DNA from: JABFRG01 sp046351415
GTDB lineage: Bacteria > Myxococcota_A > Polyangia > Polyangiales > Polyangiaceae
Direction of reading: 5' to 3'
Assembly: GCA_046351415.1 (NCBI GenBank)
Contig: JAXLYO010000002.1
Span: forward strand, 620,001-684,000
DNA: 64,000 nucleotides
In this document: piece after piece, positions 8,701 to 15,935 of the stretch
Layout of the letters: every line of letters begins with the position of its first letter
Position numbering within the stretch: the stretch's first letter is position 1
Program-made: the position numbers and the translations under genes
The notes under the pieces: generated by a model
Database searches by the model: none
What the model saw: only the letters and a program-made list of their open reading frames with translations
What the model was told of the DNA's origin: nothing

Positions 8701-9415
8701 AAGGAAGGCCAGCCCTGCCCTCGTTCGCGTCGTGCGCAGAGACGACTGGCAAGCCGGGTGCAGCCAGTTCAGGGAGCTCGATGCCATCCGAGAAAGGCGA
8801 CTTCGCTGCGGGCGCGGCCCCGCTCGGAGGCCGCGACGGGCCGCCGAAGACCGCAGGCAAATCCGAGCCGCGAGACGACGACGCAGGACGCGAGACCGCT
8901 GGCAAATCGTTCTTCGGCGAGGTCGGCGACGGAAGGTCGAGCGAGATCTCGTTGCGAGCAGGGAGGTCGCTCAGGCCCGTTTGGGGCGGAGGTGCGGCAC
9001 GCTTGATCTGTGGACGCGCAGGAAGGTCCGGGATACCCGCACGCGGTGCAGGCAGGTCGGAGAGTCCACCGCGAGGTGTGCCTGCAGCAGGAGAGACCCG
9101 CTTGGCCGCAGGCAAGCCAGCGGAAGAAGGCGGCGCATCTGGAACTCCGAGTGCGCGCACGGTCGGTGCGGGGAGGTCGATGCCGCCACCGGCCGGTGCC
9201 GGAAGGTCGACGCCACCGAAATGCGAGTGCGGTACCGGAGGCTTGCCGGGGCCCTTCGCGGCGGGGCTCGGCGTGGCAGCAGCATCGGCTCCCGGATGCG
9301 CAACGACGAAGGCATGCCCACACTTTGGACAGCGCATCTTGAGTCCGGTCTTCGGAACTCGTTTTTCGTCGATTTGGTACGGAGCTCCGCACGATTCGCA
9401 AGCAACTTTGAGCAT
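5711..9415 (-). CDS. Giant MJ0042 zinc-ribbon / TPR membrane protein
   Basis: 1,234 residues from ATG 9415; an upstream in-frame ATG at 9430 is less likely because the zinc ribbon starts at once. Cys6, Cys9, Cys29 and Cys32 form an MJ0042-type ribbon. About 370 residues of Pro/Ala-rich low-complexity sequence follow, with repeated short LPA motifs (DLPA, GLPA), then a membrane helix near residue 435 (SIAVLAFTLVLFGGAALQL). The rest is a long array of TPR repeats. In myxobacteria such proteins put a TPR domain outside the inner membrane and a ribbon/linker inside, and have been linked in some species to motility or secretion. That role is inference here. The gene is divergent from the EamA gene. 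Confidence 0.9.
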   Translation of the reverse strand: MLKVACESCGAPYQIDEKRVPKTGLKMRCPKCGHAFVVAHPGADAAATPSPAAKGPGKPPVPHSHFGGVDLPAPAGGGIDLPAPTVRALGVPDAPPSSAGLPAAKRVSPAAGTPRGGLSDLPAPRAGIPDLPARPQIKRAAPPPQTGLSDLPARNEISLDLPSPTSPKNDLPAVSRPASSSRGSDLPAVFGGPSRPPSGAAPAAKSPFSDGIELPELAAPGLPVVSAHDANEGRAGLPSPAPLKAHLPATVSDARMLPTARNADFGAIELDAPPPRAPKMAGFVAEEPTMARKREVPEFEMPPLDLPPVSSAGFGEGLFGELELPVSDTKAESDGLELELPSGPPPAPGDGLREGSPFSEPPLSAGSAANFGEIELSGGGGGFAPPSGGGGGIDLKGPAPAEVSLPTAGSRTPVRKIDEKPKSQGKSIAVLAFTLVLFGGAALQLTKYGAFGYLVILDAVHAKDYAASAKGAEEATEARWKDDTFQSARAAADDVAFTHESKPRALALTAYATYVERMHQLRFGADAARANRADGWAVTLKQEKGAYVYLGRSAGAALAGDYATARAEAASARTVASGTSLLAAALLQGEIELRARDGKAAAAFFDEASKSGGGARAHFGKARAALLDGDFGQAKISADATIKESPQHPGAALVLATAHLEEGNYDKVLTATDRVLKGPGKEAAGPKDEAEAHALRGWALLRNGKGGEAKVAFEASVKQEPTNVLALTGLGESLYSEARYGESLVRFEAAVAIDPNDIGAVVGVAKAKIQLNRTKEAKEQLAALRAAQPTSSKAALWNGRLLSSLGDYDVAEKEFDAAVKLAPVTRIEAIDAYVGYAAWLAERGKAKEAEAKLAEAKAKLPTSPRLDRAFGEISVAQGKFEEGIAHYQAALARNANDSATRFLLGAAYRKMGNAAAATAELDKVYATDKDYPGLALERGLLFEMSGNVQKALDEFKGALAKAPNDADLQLRVAAAYVTIGKADDAIPMLEKVMRDRPQSAETYHYMGRAHLLKGGTSVAESMRFLRRAVELDPNRAEYHVYVAWAASELVPKNLALAEESSEKALAIDKLNGDAYWQRAVWELAKGLLDDALRDVQRAIELRPSRAEAHATLAEIYDARNQPAQAAVEWHKAVQANDKQPYWRYRIGKMLFLQHKMAEAAPHLEFAASEGEKMTQRPGWLVEAEFQSAETLKRAGKKAEAIPRYQAFLRMAPENHPDRDDARAALKALGAPERE

Positions 9416-9489
9416 GCACGCCTCTGGCAACGGATGAAAGCGGTCCCTATGGTAACATTCCCCTCCTCATTTCTGCGACCAAACAGCGC

Positions 9490-10563
9490 GTGGTTTTCCT
9501 GCAATCCCTTCTGAAGCCAATCCTTTTCCAGCTGAGTTTCTGGAAAAGTGCCGCTTTCGATCGCTCGAAGCCGAGCGTGCGGGCGGCGGGGTGGATGGTG
9601 CTCGCGTCGGTTCTGTTCGCCACCATGAACATCTCGGCGCGCGTGGCGAGCCGTGAGGCAGACTTCTCGCAGGTGGCCGCGGCTCGCGCGCTGGGCGGAG
9701 CCGTCGTGGCCTTCGGGTTCGGGAGGTACCGCGGGTCCGTCCTCCGCGTGAAGCACCGCAAGGCCATGTTCTGGCGGTCCGCGTTCGGAAGCGTGGCGAT
9801 GCTGGCGACCTTCCACGTGCTCTCGGAGAAATCGCTTCCGCTCGGTGACGCCGCAACGCTCTTCAATCTGGCCCCTTTGGGTGTTGCCCTCTTGAGCCCC
9901 CTCGTCCTCGGCGAGCGACCGGGCAAAGCGCTCTGGTTGGGTCTTGCGCTTTCCCTACTCGGGGTCGTTCTGATCTTTCGTCCGAACTTTCTCTTCGGAA
10001 ATTCGCACACCCCGACATCCCCCGTGGCCTTGTTTGCCGTGATGGCGGCCTTCTTCTCTGCATGCGCGATGATGGCCGTGCGGAAGCTCGGGAAAAACGA
10101 GGCACCCGAAGCGGTGGCTCTCCACTTCGCACTTTTCGCCGGGACGATCTTCTCGATCCTTGCTGCCTTTCGATGGCGCGCAGTGGGGCCGCTCAGCTAC
10201 GGCATGGTCGCCATCTCGGCGCTCACCGGCGGCATCGCTCAAATCGCCATGACGGAGGCATATCGCATCGAGCGAGCCGCGCGAGTGAGCAGCCTCGGCT
10301 ATCTCAATGTGGTTGCGACCGCGCTCCTCGGCGTTGCCTTCTTGCACGAACGTCCGGATCACATCGCCATCGGCGGCATGGGACTCGTCCTTGCTGCTGG
10401 AATTTTCCTCGCAACCGGTGCTGGTAGCCCTTCCACCGAAATGGGAAGTGGCGAGCTCAGCCTTGAAGCAGCGAAAGAAGGACATCGCGAGACTCGAGGC
10501 GAGCCGATGGGGCACGTGACCGTGCCGTCTGCGTCTGATTCTGTTCGGCCGAACAACATGTAA
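9490..10563 (+). CDS. EamA/DMT-superfamily transporter
   Basis: 357 residues from GTG 9490; ATG 9595 just before the first helix is an alternative. The protein has about ten hydrophobic helices arranged as two EamA halves. The first carries WMVLASVLFATMNISARV and LGDAATLFNLAPLGVALL, which is the usual drug/metabolite-exporter half-motif; the second ends GGMGLVLAAGIFLATG. The hydrophilic tail of about 45 residues is Ser/Glu-rich. The substrate is unknown; relatives export amino acids, nucleotides or riboflavin. It shares a 75-bp divergent promoter region with the TPR gene. Confidence 0.85.
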   Translation: MVFLQSLLKPILFQLSFWKSAAFDRSKPSVRAAGWMVLASVLFATMNISARVASREADFSQVAAARALGGAVVAFGFGRYRGSVLRVKHRKAMFWRSAFGSVAMLATFHVLSEKSLPLGDAATLFNLAPLGVALLSPLVLGERPGKALWLGLALSLLGVVLIFRPNFLFGNSHTPTSPVALFAVMAAFFSACAMMAVRKLGKNEAPEAVALHFALFAGTIFSILAAFRWRAVGPLSYGMVAISALTGGIAQIAMTEAYRIERAARVSSLGYLNVVATALLGVAFLHERPDHIAIGGMGLVLAAGIFLATGAGSPSTEMGSGELSLEAAKEGHRETRGEPMGHVTVPSASDSVRPNNM

Positions 10564-10621
10564 ATATCAAGCTCTCGGCTGGCCGCACGGTTGACTTCCG
10601 TGCTAGCGACTATCTCTCGAT

Positions 10622-13537
10622 ATGGACCGCCTCGTGGTCGTCGGTGCGCGGCAGCACAATCTCAAAGACGTGTCGCTGTCGTTGCCTCGCGGGCAGCTCG
10701 TCGTCTTCACCGGTCCTAGTGGCTCCGGCAAGTCGTCGCTCGCGTTCGACACCATCTATGCAGAAGGTCAGCGGCGCTATGTCGAATCGCTGTCGGCCTA
10801 TGCTCGGCAGTTTTTGGAGCAACTCGCGAAGCCCAACGTCGTCAGCATCGACGGACTCTCTCCCGCGATCGCTATCGAACAGCGTCCCCTTTCGAAGTCG
10901 CCACGCTCAACGGTCGGCACCGTCACGGAAATCGCCGACTACTTGCGCTTGCTCTTTGCGCGCGTAGGCATCCCGCATTGCCCTCAGTGCGGAAAGCGCA
11001 TCCAGGCCCAGACCGTCCAAGAGATGGTCGACCGCATTTTGGCGCTCCCAGACGGGGAGCGATGCACCATCTTTGCGCCAGTATGCAGAGCAAGAAAGGG
11101 CGAACTGAAGCTCGAAATCGAGCGGCTTCGTCGCGAAGGCTTCGTTCGCGTGAGAGTCGATGGGTCAATCGTCGATCTCGGTGACACCATCGAACTCGAT
11201 CGAACGAAGCCCCACGATCTCGATGTCGTCGTCGACCGCCTCGTGTTGAAGGAGGGCATCAAAAGTCGTCTGACGGACAGCGTCGAGCTCGCTCTCAAAG
11301 TGGGCGAAGGACGCCTGCTCTATGCAGCTTCCGACAACGAGCCCGTCTGGCTCTCCGAGCGCTTCGCCTGCGTCTCGTGCGGCATCTCGCTTCCTCCCAT
11401 CGAGCCGCGCATGTTTTCGTTCAACGGACCACATGGGGCGTGCCCCGCCTGCGATGGTTTGGGGCGCGTGACCGCCGTCGACCCGGCCCGGGTGATCGGA
11501 GCGCCGGAGCGCACGCTTCGAGAGGGCGTGGTCCTCGCGTGGGGTCCGCGAGGTTCGCTGCGTCTGGCAACCGAAGTGTCTGCCGCAGTGAAGGCCCTCG
11601 GTCTCGACCCGGACGTCCCCTGGAAGGACCTCACGAAAGAAGAGCAAGGCTACGTCCTCGAAGGGAGGAGCGAGGGCAAGGGCAAGAAGGCAAAAGCCTA
11701 CGTGGGCATCGTGCCGAGGCTCATGGCGCGCTTCCGAGGAGAAGAAGAACTCGAAGAAGAGAGCGACGAGGAGCTCGAGGAATCGGACGACGACATCGGA
11801 CGCTTCTTGGTTCGGCGCGTGTGCGATACGTGCAAAGGGCGCCGTTTACGGCCCGAAGCGCTCGCCATCAAGGTCGCGAACAAAGACATCTCGGAACTGA
11901 TGCAGCTCCCCCTTTCGAGGCTACTCGAAGTGGCAGAGAGCATTCTGGCGGACGAGACGGGAGTGCTCGGGGCGCGTGACAAGGCCATTGCGCTCCCGCT
12001 GCTCAAGGGCGTCGTGGCGCGCCTCGGCTTCTTGATCGAAGTGGGTCTGCAGTATTTGTCGCTCGATCGAAGTGCGCAAACGCTGTCGTCGGGCGAAGGA
12101 CAGCGCATTCGACTCGCGACGCAAATCGGCGCGGCGTTGGTTGGCGTACTCTACGTGCTCGACGAACCGTCCGTAGGGTTGCATGCCCGCGACAACGCGA
12201 AGCTGATCGCGGCTCAAGCGCGACTTCGAGATCTAGGCAATACGGTACTCGTCGTCGAGCACGATCGCGAGGCGATGCTCGCCGCCGACTACATCGTCGA
12301 CATGGGCCCTGGCGCCGGCGATCACGGGGGACGCATCGTCGCCGAAGGCACGCCCGCTGCGCTCATGAAGAACCCCGATTCAATCACGGGGCCGTGGCTT
12401 GCGGGCGGACGTGCCCTTCCCATCCCGAAGAAGCGAAAGGCTCCCTCCAAGGCATGGATCACCATCGAGGGGGCGAAAGCTCACAACCTGAAGGACGTGA
12501 CGGTGAAGCTCCCGCTAGGCGTGATGACTGCCGTCACGGGCGTTTCGGGAAGCGGAAAGTCGAGCCTGCTCATCGACACGCTGCTGCCGGCCGCGCGGTC
12601 GCGGCTCTACGGTGCCTCGGTATCCGTAGGAGAGTGCGAAGCCGTCCGCGGCCTCGAGCAAATCGACAAAGTCATTTCGATCGATCAAGCGCCCATTGGA
12701 CGCACGCCACGGTCGAACCCTGCAACGTACACGGGTTCGTTCGCGCTTCTTCGGGAGCTCTATGCCAGCCTCCCGGAATCGCGGGCCCGTGGCTACAAGG
12801 CAGGGCGTTTCAGCTTCAACGTGAAAGGCGGTCGCTGCGAGGCGTGTGCGGGCGATGGCGTCCTTCGCGTCGAGATGCACTTTCTTCCCGATGTTTTCGT
12901 CCACTGCGACGCATGCGGTGGCAAACGCTACAATCGAGAGACACTCGAGGTGCAATACCGTGGCTACTCCATCGCCGACGCCCTCGCGCTCACCGTCGAG
13001 CAGGCCGCGCGTGTCTTCGAGACGATCCCGCGGCTCAAAGAACGCATGGACGCACTCTTGCGCGTCGGTCTCGGCTACCTGACGTTGGGCCAGCCTGCGA
13101 CCACGCTCTCCGGCGGTGAAGCGCAGCGGGTGAAGCTTGCACGTGAGCTCGCGCGGCGTGCGACAGGGCAAACACTGTACGTACTCGACGAGCCGACGAC
13201 GGGTTTGCACTTTACCGACATCGAAGTTCTCCTCACTGCACTCCACGAGCTCCGCGACCAAGGCAACACGGTCGTCGTCATCGAACACAATCTCGAAGTC
13301 GTCAGCTGCTGCGACTGGGTTCTCGACCTAGGCCCCGAAGGTGGAGATGGCGGCGGCACGCTCGTCGCTGCCGGCCCCCCCGAGACCATCGCGACAACGG
13401 AGGGTTCCCACACCGGACGCTTCTTGAAGGAAGTCATCGAACGAGGCTCGAGCGCCCCGCCTCGCCCAAACACATCGAGCGCCCCTCCCAAGACAGCCGC
13501 CTCCAGCAACCCACCCGGAAAGAAGCCCCGCCAATAG
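10622..13537 (+). CDS. uvrA: Excinuclease ABC subunit A
   Basis: 971 residues, slightly longer than typical (about 940). The two ABC ATPase halves carry GPSGSGKSSL (31-40) and GVSGSGKSSL (about 640-649). Signature motifs are LSSGEGQRIRL (about 488) and LSGGEAQRVKL (about 828). Zinc modules appear as CPQCGK, CVSCG...CPACDG, CDTCKG and CEACAGDG...CDACGG. UvrA dimers scan DNA for bulky lesions and load UvrB. An acidic insertion of about 20 residues (EEELEEESDEELEESDDD, about residues 374-393) and a Pro/Ser tail (NTSSAPPKTAASSNPPGKK) are extra. The last coding codons are duplicated 384 bp downstream, including an in-frame stop. Confidence 0.97.
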   Translation: MDRLVVVGARQHNLKDVSLSLPRGQLVVFTGPSGSGKSSLAFDTIYAEGQRRYVESLSAYARQFLEQLAKPNVVSIDGLSPAIAIEQRPLSKSPRSTVGTVTEIADYLRLLFARVGIPHCPQCGKRIQAQTVQEMVDRILALPDGERCTIFAPVCRARKGELKLEIERLRREGFVRVRVDGSIVDLGDTIELDRTKPHDLDVVVDRLVLKEGIKSRLTDSVELALKVGEGRLLYAASDNEPVWLSERFACVSCGISLPPIEPRMFSFNGPHGACPACDGLGRVTAVDPARVIGAPERTLREGVVLAWGPRGSLRLATEVSAAVKALGLDPDVPWKDLTKEEQGYVLEGRSEGKGKKAKAYVGIVPRLMARFRGEEELEEESDEELEESDDDIGRFLVRRVCDTCKGRRLRPEALAIKVANKDISELMQLPLSRLLEVAESILADETGVLGARDKAIALPLLKGVVARLGFLIEVGLQYLSLDRSAQTLSSGEGQRIRLATQIGAALVGVLYVLDEPSVGLHARDNAKLIAAQARLRDLGNTVLVVEHDREAMLAADYIVDMGPGAGDHGGRIVAEGTPAALMKNPDSITGPWLAGGRALPIPKKRKAPSKAWITIEGAKAHNLKDVTVKLPLGVMTAVTGVSGSGKSSLLIDTLLPAARSRLYGASVSVGECEAVRGLEQIDKVISIDQAPIGRTPRSNPATYTGSFALLRELYASLPESRARGYKAGRFSFNVKGGRCEACAGDGVLRVEMHFLPDVFVHCDACGGKRYNRETLEVQYRGYSIADALALTVEQAARVFETIPRLKERMDALLRVGLGYLTLGQPATTLSGGEAQRVKLARELARRATGQTLYVLDEPTTGLHFTDIEVLLTALHELRDQGNTVVVIEHNLEVVSCCDWVLDLGPEGGDGGGTLVAAGPPETIATTEGSHTGRFLKEVIERGSSAPPRPNTSSAPPKTAASSNPPGKKPRQ

Positions 13538-13580
13538 CTGCCTTCGTTGCAGGTGGCGGAGTGGCGGGGGAGACACGAGC

Positions 13581-13714
13581 GTCGACGCGCGGATGAAGAA
13601 CCGCGGAGTCGCGGGGCGGGGGGGTCGACGCGCGGAAGAACCGCGGAGTCGCGGGGGGAGGCACGCGCGTCGACGCGCCGCTGAAGAACCGCGGAGTCGC
13701 GGGGCACGGCTTCG
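13581..13714. repeat. Three short palindromic tandem units (fourth in copy B)
   Basis: Units begin at 13581, 13624 and 13669 (and again at 13954 in copy B). Each has GTCGACGCGC, a variable spacer of 4-7 nt, and GAACCGCGGAGTCGCGGGG (the unit at 13954 has GTGG). Two units extend into the perfect 14-bp palindrome GCGCGTCGACGCGC, and each unit also forms the hairpin CCGCG-gagt-CGCGG. Spacing is 43 and 45 bp. The form is REP/BIME-like rather than CRISPR-like. Confidence 0.75.
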
Positions 13715-13728
13715 TTTCCGCTCCGCAC

Positions 13729-13801
13729 AAAATCCCCGGCCGCTTCCCTGGACGCCTCCCGACGAGGCGGCCGAGTCGGCGGCTGTTGGCCGGGGATTTT
13801 T
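13729..13801. repeat. Compound palindromic element, copy A
   Basis: The 73-bp core is bounded by AAAATCCCCGGCC and its complement GGCCGGGGATTTT. Inside are smaller inverted repeats (GCCTC-ccgac-GAGGC and GCCGA-g-TCGGC), so a cruciform or branched RNA is possible. Conserved flanks follow the core: TTCGTTTCCGCTCCGCAC on the left and GCGTTCGCTCTCAC on the right. Near-identical copies lie at 14015-14087 and, inverted, at the right window edge. Confidence 0.85.
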
Positions 13802-13870
13802 GCGTTCGCTCTCACTTCGCCCCGCCCCCGCAACTCCGCGCTTGCCCCAAACCAAGCCTCGCGCGCCTTA

Positions 13871-14135
13871 CCCAAGACAGCCGCCTCCAGCAACCCACCC
13901 GGAAAGAAGGCCCGCAAGTAGCTGCCGGCGTTACTGATGGCGGGGGCACGCGCGTCGACGCGCCGCTGAAGAACCGTGGAGTCGCGGCGGCACGACTTCG
14001 TTTCCGCTCCGCACAAAATCCCCGGCCGCTTCCCTGGACGCCTCCCGACGAGGCGGCCGAGTCGGCGGCTGTTGGCGGGGGATTTTTGCGTTCGCTCTCA
14101 CGTCGCCCCGCCCCGCAACTGCGCTCTTGCCCCAA
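13871..14135. repeat. Copy B of the tandem segmental duplication
   Basis: It repeats the uvrA tail in a readable form (PKTAASSNPPGKKARK, then TAG), followed by one palindromic unit and the compound hairpin. Compared with copy A it lacks two of the palindromic units. The body of uvrA is not repeated, so this is an unattached coding tail with no start and is unlikely to be translated. Confidence 0.85.
14015..14087. repeat. Compound palindromic element, copy B
   Basis: Same length and nearly the same sequence as the element at 13729-13801; the visible core change is GTTGGCGGGGG in place of GTTGGCCGGGG, which weakens one base pair of the outer stem. The conserved left and right flanks are also present. 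Confidence 0.85.
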
Positions 14136-14233
14136 AACGCTGCGACTGGGGGCTGCGTTTGGGGCTCGGGACGCAGAACCGGAAGTGAGACTCTATGGAG
14201 CTTCGCTCCATGGAGCGAGGGCAGAGCCCCTCG
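14130..14233 (-). terminator. Three consecutive hairpins directly after the DksA-like gene
   Basis: Read on the minus strand, the first stem CGAGGG/CCCTCG (14216-14233) abuts the TAA stop. A second stem around GGAGC-gaa-GCTCC (14191-14215) pairs over 11 bp with one wobble. A third uses GCGTTT(T)GGGG/CCCCAAACGC (14130-14164). The same three-part arrangement, with related sequence (CTCCAYGGAGC and GTCCCGAGCCC), follows the kinase stop at 34627. No clear T-tract is present. Confidence 0.6.
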
Positions 14234-14596
14234 TTAGCTGTAATCTTTCTCTTTTCGCTCTTGGTCTTCTTTGCAGCGGATGCAGAGCGTCGTCTCGGGG
14301 CGCGCCTCGAGACGCTTCACTGAAATTTCTTCTTCACACTCTTCACACGTGCCGAAGGTGCCTTCTTCGATCTTCTTCAGCGCGCGCTCGATTTTGTCGA
14401 GGAAGCTCTTCTCGCGGCCGCGAAGGCGGAAGGTGAACGACTGGAGGTACTCGCTCGAAGCGAGGTCCATTTCGTCCGGCAGGTCATTGGAGTCGAGCGA
14501 CATGTCCTCTTCCAATGTCTGCTTCGCTTTCTTGATGATTTCGTCCCGCTTCTCCGTGAGGAGCGTCTTGAACTTCTTCATCTGTGTCTTGTTCAC
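14234..14596 (-). CDS. DksA/TraR-type C4 zinc-finger protein
   Basis: 120 residues from GTG 14596, chosen because AAGGAG stands 8 nt upstream; the longer open frame upstream has no such signal. A charged coiled-coil N-terminus (MNKTQMKKFKTLLTEKRDEI) is followed by acidic LDSNDLPDEMDLASSEY, a helix, and a zinc finger with Cys84, Cys87, Cys105 and Cys108. This is the DksA/TraR layout, in which the coiled coil enters the RNA polymerase secondary channel. The coiled-coil tip lacks an obvious DxxDxA motif, so the effect on transcription may differ from E. coli DksA. Three hairpins follow the stop codon. Confidence 0.85.
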   Translation of the reverse strand: MNKTQMKKFKTLLTEKRDEIIKKAKQTLEEDMSLDSNDLPDEMDLASSEYLQSFTFRLRGREKSFLDKIERALKKIEEGTFGTCEECEEEISVKRLEARPETTLCIRCKEDQERKEKDYS

Positions 14597-14716
14597 GGGG
14601 AAAGCTCCTTGCGCTCTGATGCGGCGCGCGCGCTGTGCTCGGGCTGCACTTGCGTGCCCCCCGACGGAGAATCGTGGTTCGGCCTGTCGCCGAACCGGCG
14701 TACTGCGAGGCGAACC

Positions 14717-14745
14717 AAGGTATGTACGACCGGCGGCCCCGTCAA
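14717..14745 (-). promoter_or_regulatory. Candidate sigma-70 promoter for the DksA-like gene
   Basis: On the minus strand TTGACG (14745-14740) and TACCTT (14722-14717) are separated by exactly 17 nt, about 120 bp upstream of the GTG start. The -35 match is 5 of 6 and the -10 match is modest. The prediction is by eye. Confidence 0.35.
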
Positions 14746-14852
14746 CGGTGCTTTCGTCGAAAGCGGGAGGCTCTTTCCAAACACGAACGATGTTGGGCAC
14801 TTGCAGGTGAGCGCCCGGGTGGGAGCGCGACCATGCTACGAAAGACGGGCCC

Positions 14853-15935
14853 ATGTCGACGGAGCAGGTACTTCTAGGAATCGACGAGAACGGGCTCGGC
14901 CCGATTCTGGGACCTCTGCTCGTTACGGGAGTCGCCGCCTCGGTCAGTGAAGCCGGTGCAGCCCTCGTGACGAAGCGTACACGTGGCGGACTTCGGGCCC
15001 GCCTCGGCGATTCGAAGCGCATCGTGGCGTTCGGCGATACCGCGCAGGGTGAAGCGTGGGCCCGGGCGCTTTTCGCTTCGCTCGGGCACGAGGCGGCGAC
15101 CCCTTCCGACTTGCTTTCACTCGCCCTCCTCGATGGCCCGCGTGCCTTTCGCGCGCTCTGTCCGCGCGACCATCATCATCAATGCTGGTCGGCCGAAGCG
15201 GAGGCGTTTCTAGCCCCCGAGGCCATGGTGAAGAAGGCGCGCAAAGACATCGAGCGTCTGGCTCGGCGCGGAATCGTTCTCTCCTGGGTGCGCTCCGTCG
15301 TCGTATGCACGAAGCAATTGAACGAGGAGAGCCGCCGAGGGGTCTCGCGATTCGACACAGACCTCCACGCTATGGAGCGACTCATTTTGGCAGCGCGCGA
15401 TGCGTCTCCCGACCGCATGCAGGTCACCTGCGGGAAGGTCGGAGGCTACAATCGCTACGACGAGCGCTTTCGCCTGCTCGACCAACACCTGCGCGCGACG
15501 GTCCACGAAAGCCGCGCGCGCAGCACCTACGCCCTGCCCCATATCGGCGATATCTCTTTCGTGCGCGACGCCGAGGACGCGCACATGTTGGTCGCCCTCG
15601 CCTCCCTCGTCGGGAAGTACTTTCGCGATTTGTTCATGGCCCGCGTCGTGCGCTACCACCGCGCCGAACAACCCGAGCTACCGGAGGTGAGCGGCTACCA
15701 CGACCCCATTACCCGGCGCTTCATCGCCGCGAGCGCACTCGTGCGAAAGAGCCGCGCACACCCCGACGATTGCTTCGCGCGCATCAAGGTCGTCGTCGAG
15801 ACGCCGGAGAAGCGCGAAAAGCCCGAGAAGAAGGAGCCACCGCGAGCGGGGAAAGCGAAGGTCGCTGCGAAGGCGACGCGCGCCGCTAGCGGGTCTCCGC
15901 AACGATCGCGTGGCGCACGGCCCCGCGCGGATTGA
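14853..15935 (+). CDS. Divergent RNase HII-superfamily protein
   Basis: 360 residues. The N-terminus LLGIDENGLGPILGPLLVTG matches the RNase HII opening (IDEAGRGPLAGPV), giving the acidic pair Asp11-Glu12. LGDSKRI (51-57) matches the DSKKL motif, and DAEDAHMLVALASLVGKYFRD (about 239-259) matches the region of the fourth catalytic Asp and ASILAKV.RD. The motif that is normally DGN reads CGK (Cys193), so the third catalytic acid seems to be missing. The protein is also about 150 residues longer than classic RNase HII, with an internal insert and a Lys/Glu/Ala-rich tail. Nucleic-acid binding is likely; RNA:DNA hydrolysis is uncertain. Its 3' end overlaps the convergent glycosidase gene by 50 bp. 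Confidence 0.75.
   Translation: MSTEQVLLGIDENGLGPILGPLLVTGVAASVSEAGAALVTKRTRGGLRARLGDSKRIVAFGDTAQGEAWARALFASLGHEAATPSDLLSLALLDGPRAFRALCPRDHHHQCWSAEAEAFLAPEAMVKKARKDIERLARRGIVLSWVRSVVVCTKQLNEESRRGVSRFDTDLHAMERLILAARDASPDRMQVTCGKVGGYNRYDERFRLLDQHLRATVHESRARSTYALPHIGDISFVRDAEDAHMLVALASLVGKYFRDLFMARVVRYHRAEQPELPEVSGYHDPITRRFIAASALVRKSRAHPDDCFARIKVVVETPEKREKPEKKEPPRAGKAKVAAKATRAASGSPQRSRGARPRAD

Larger units (their letters stand above)
13487..13870. repeat. Copy A of a tandem segmental duplication starting inside uvrA
   Basis: This 384-bp segment starts with the final 51 bp of uvrA (codons for PKTAASSNPPGKK plus the stop), then three short palindromic units, then the compound hairpin element, and ends in CCTTA. 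Copy B begins immediately at 13871 with the same first 39 bp and keeps the same order of parts. The segment therefore appears to have duplicated as a block and then diverged. Confidence 0.85.

Noticed and set aside
7517..9514. A 665-codon open frame on the plus strand opposite the TPR gene
   Set aside because: It mirrors the TPR/zinc-ribbon gene, is Arg-rich with no domains, and has no RBS; GC-rich genes give long antisense frames.
13581..13714. CRISPR array
   Set aside because: The repeated units are palindromic GC-rich blocks with spacers of only a few nucleotides; no unique spacers of typical length and no cas genes.
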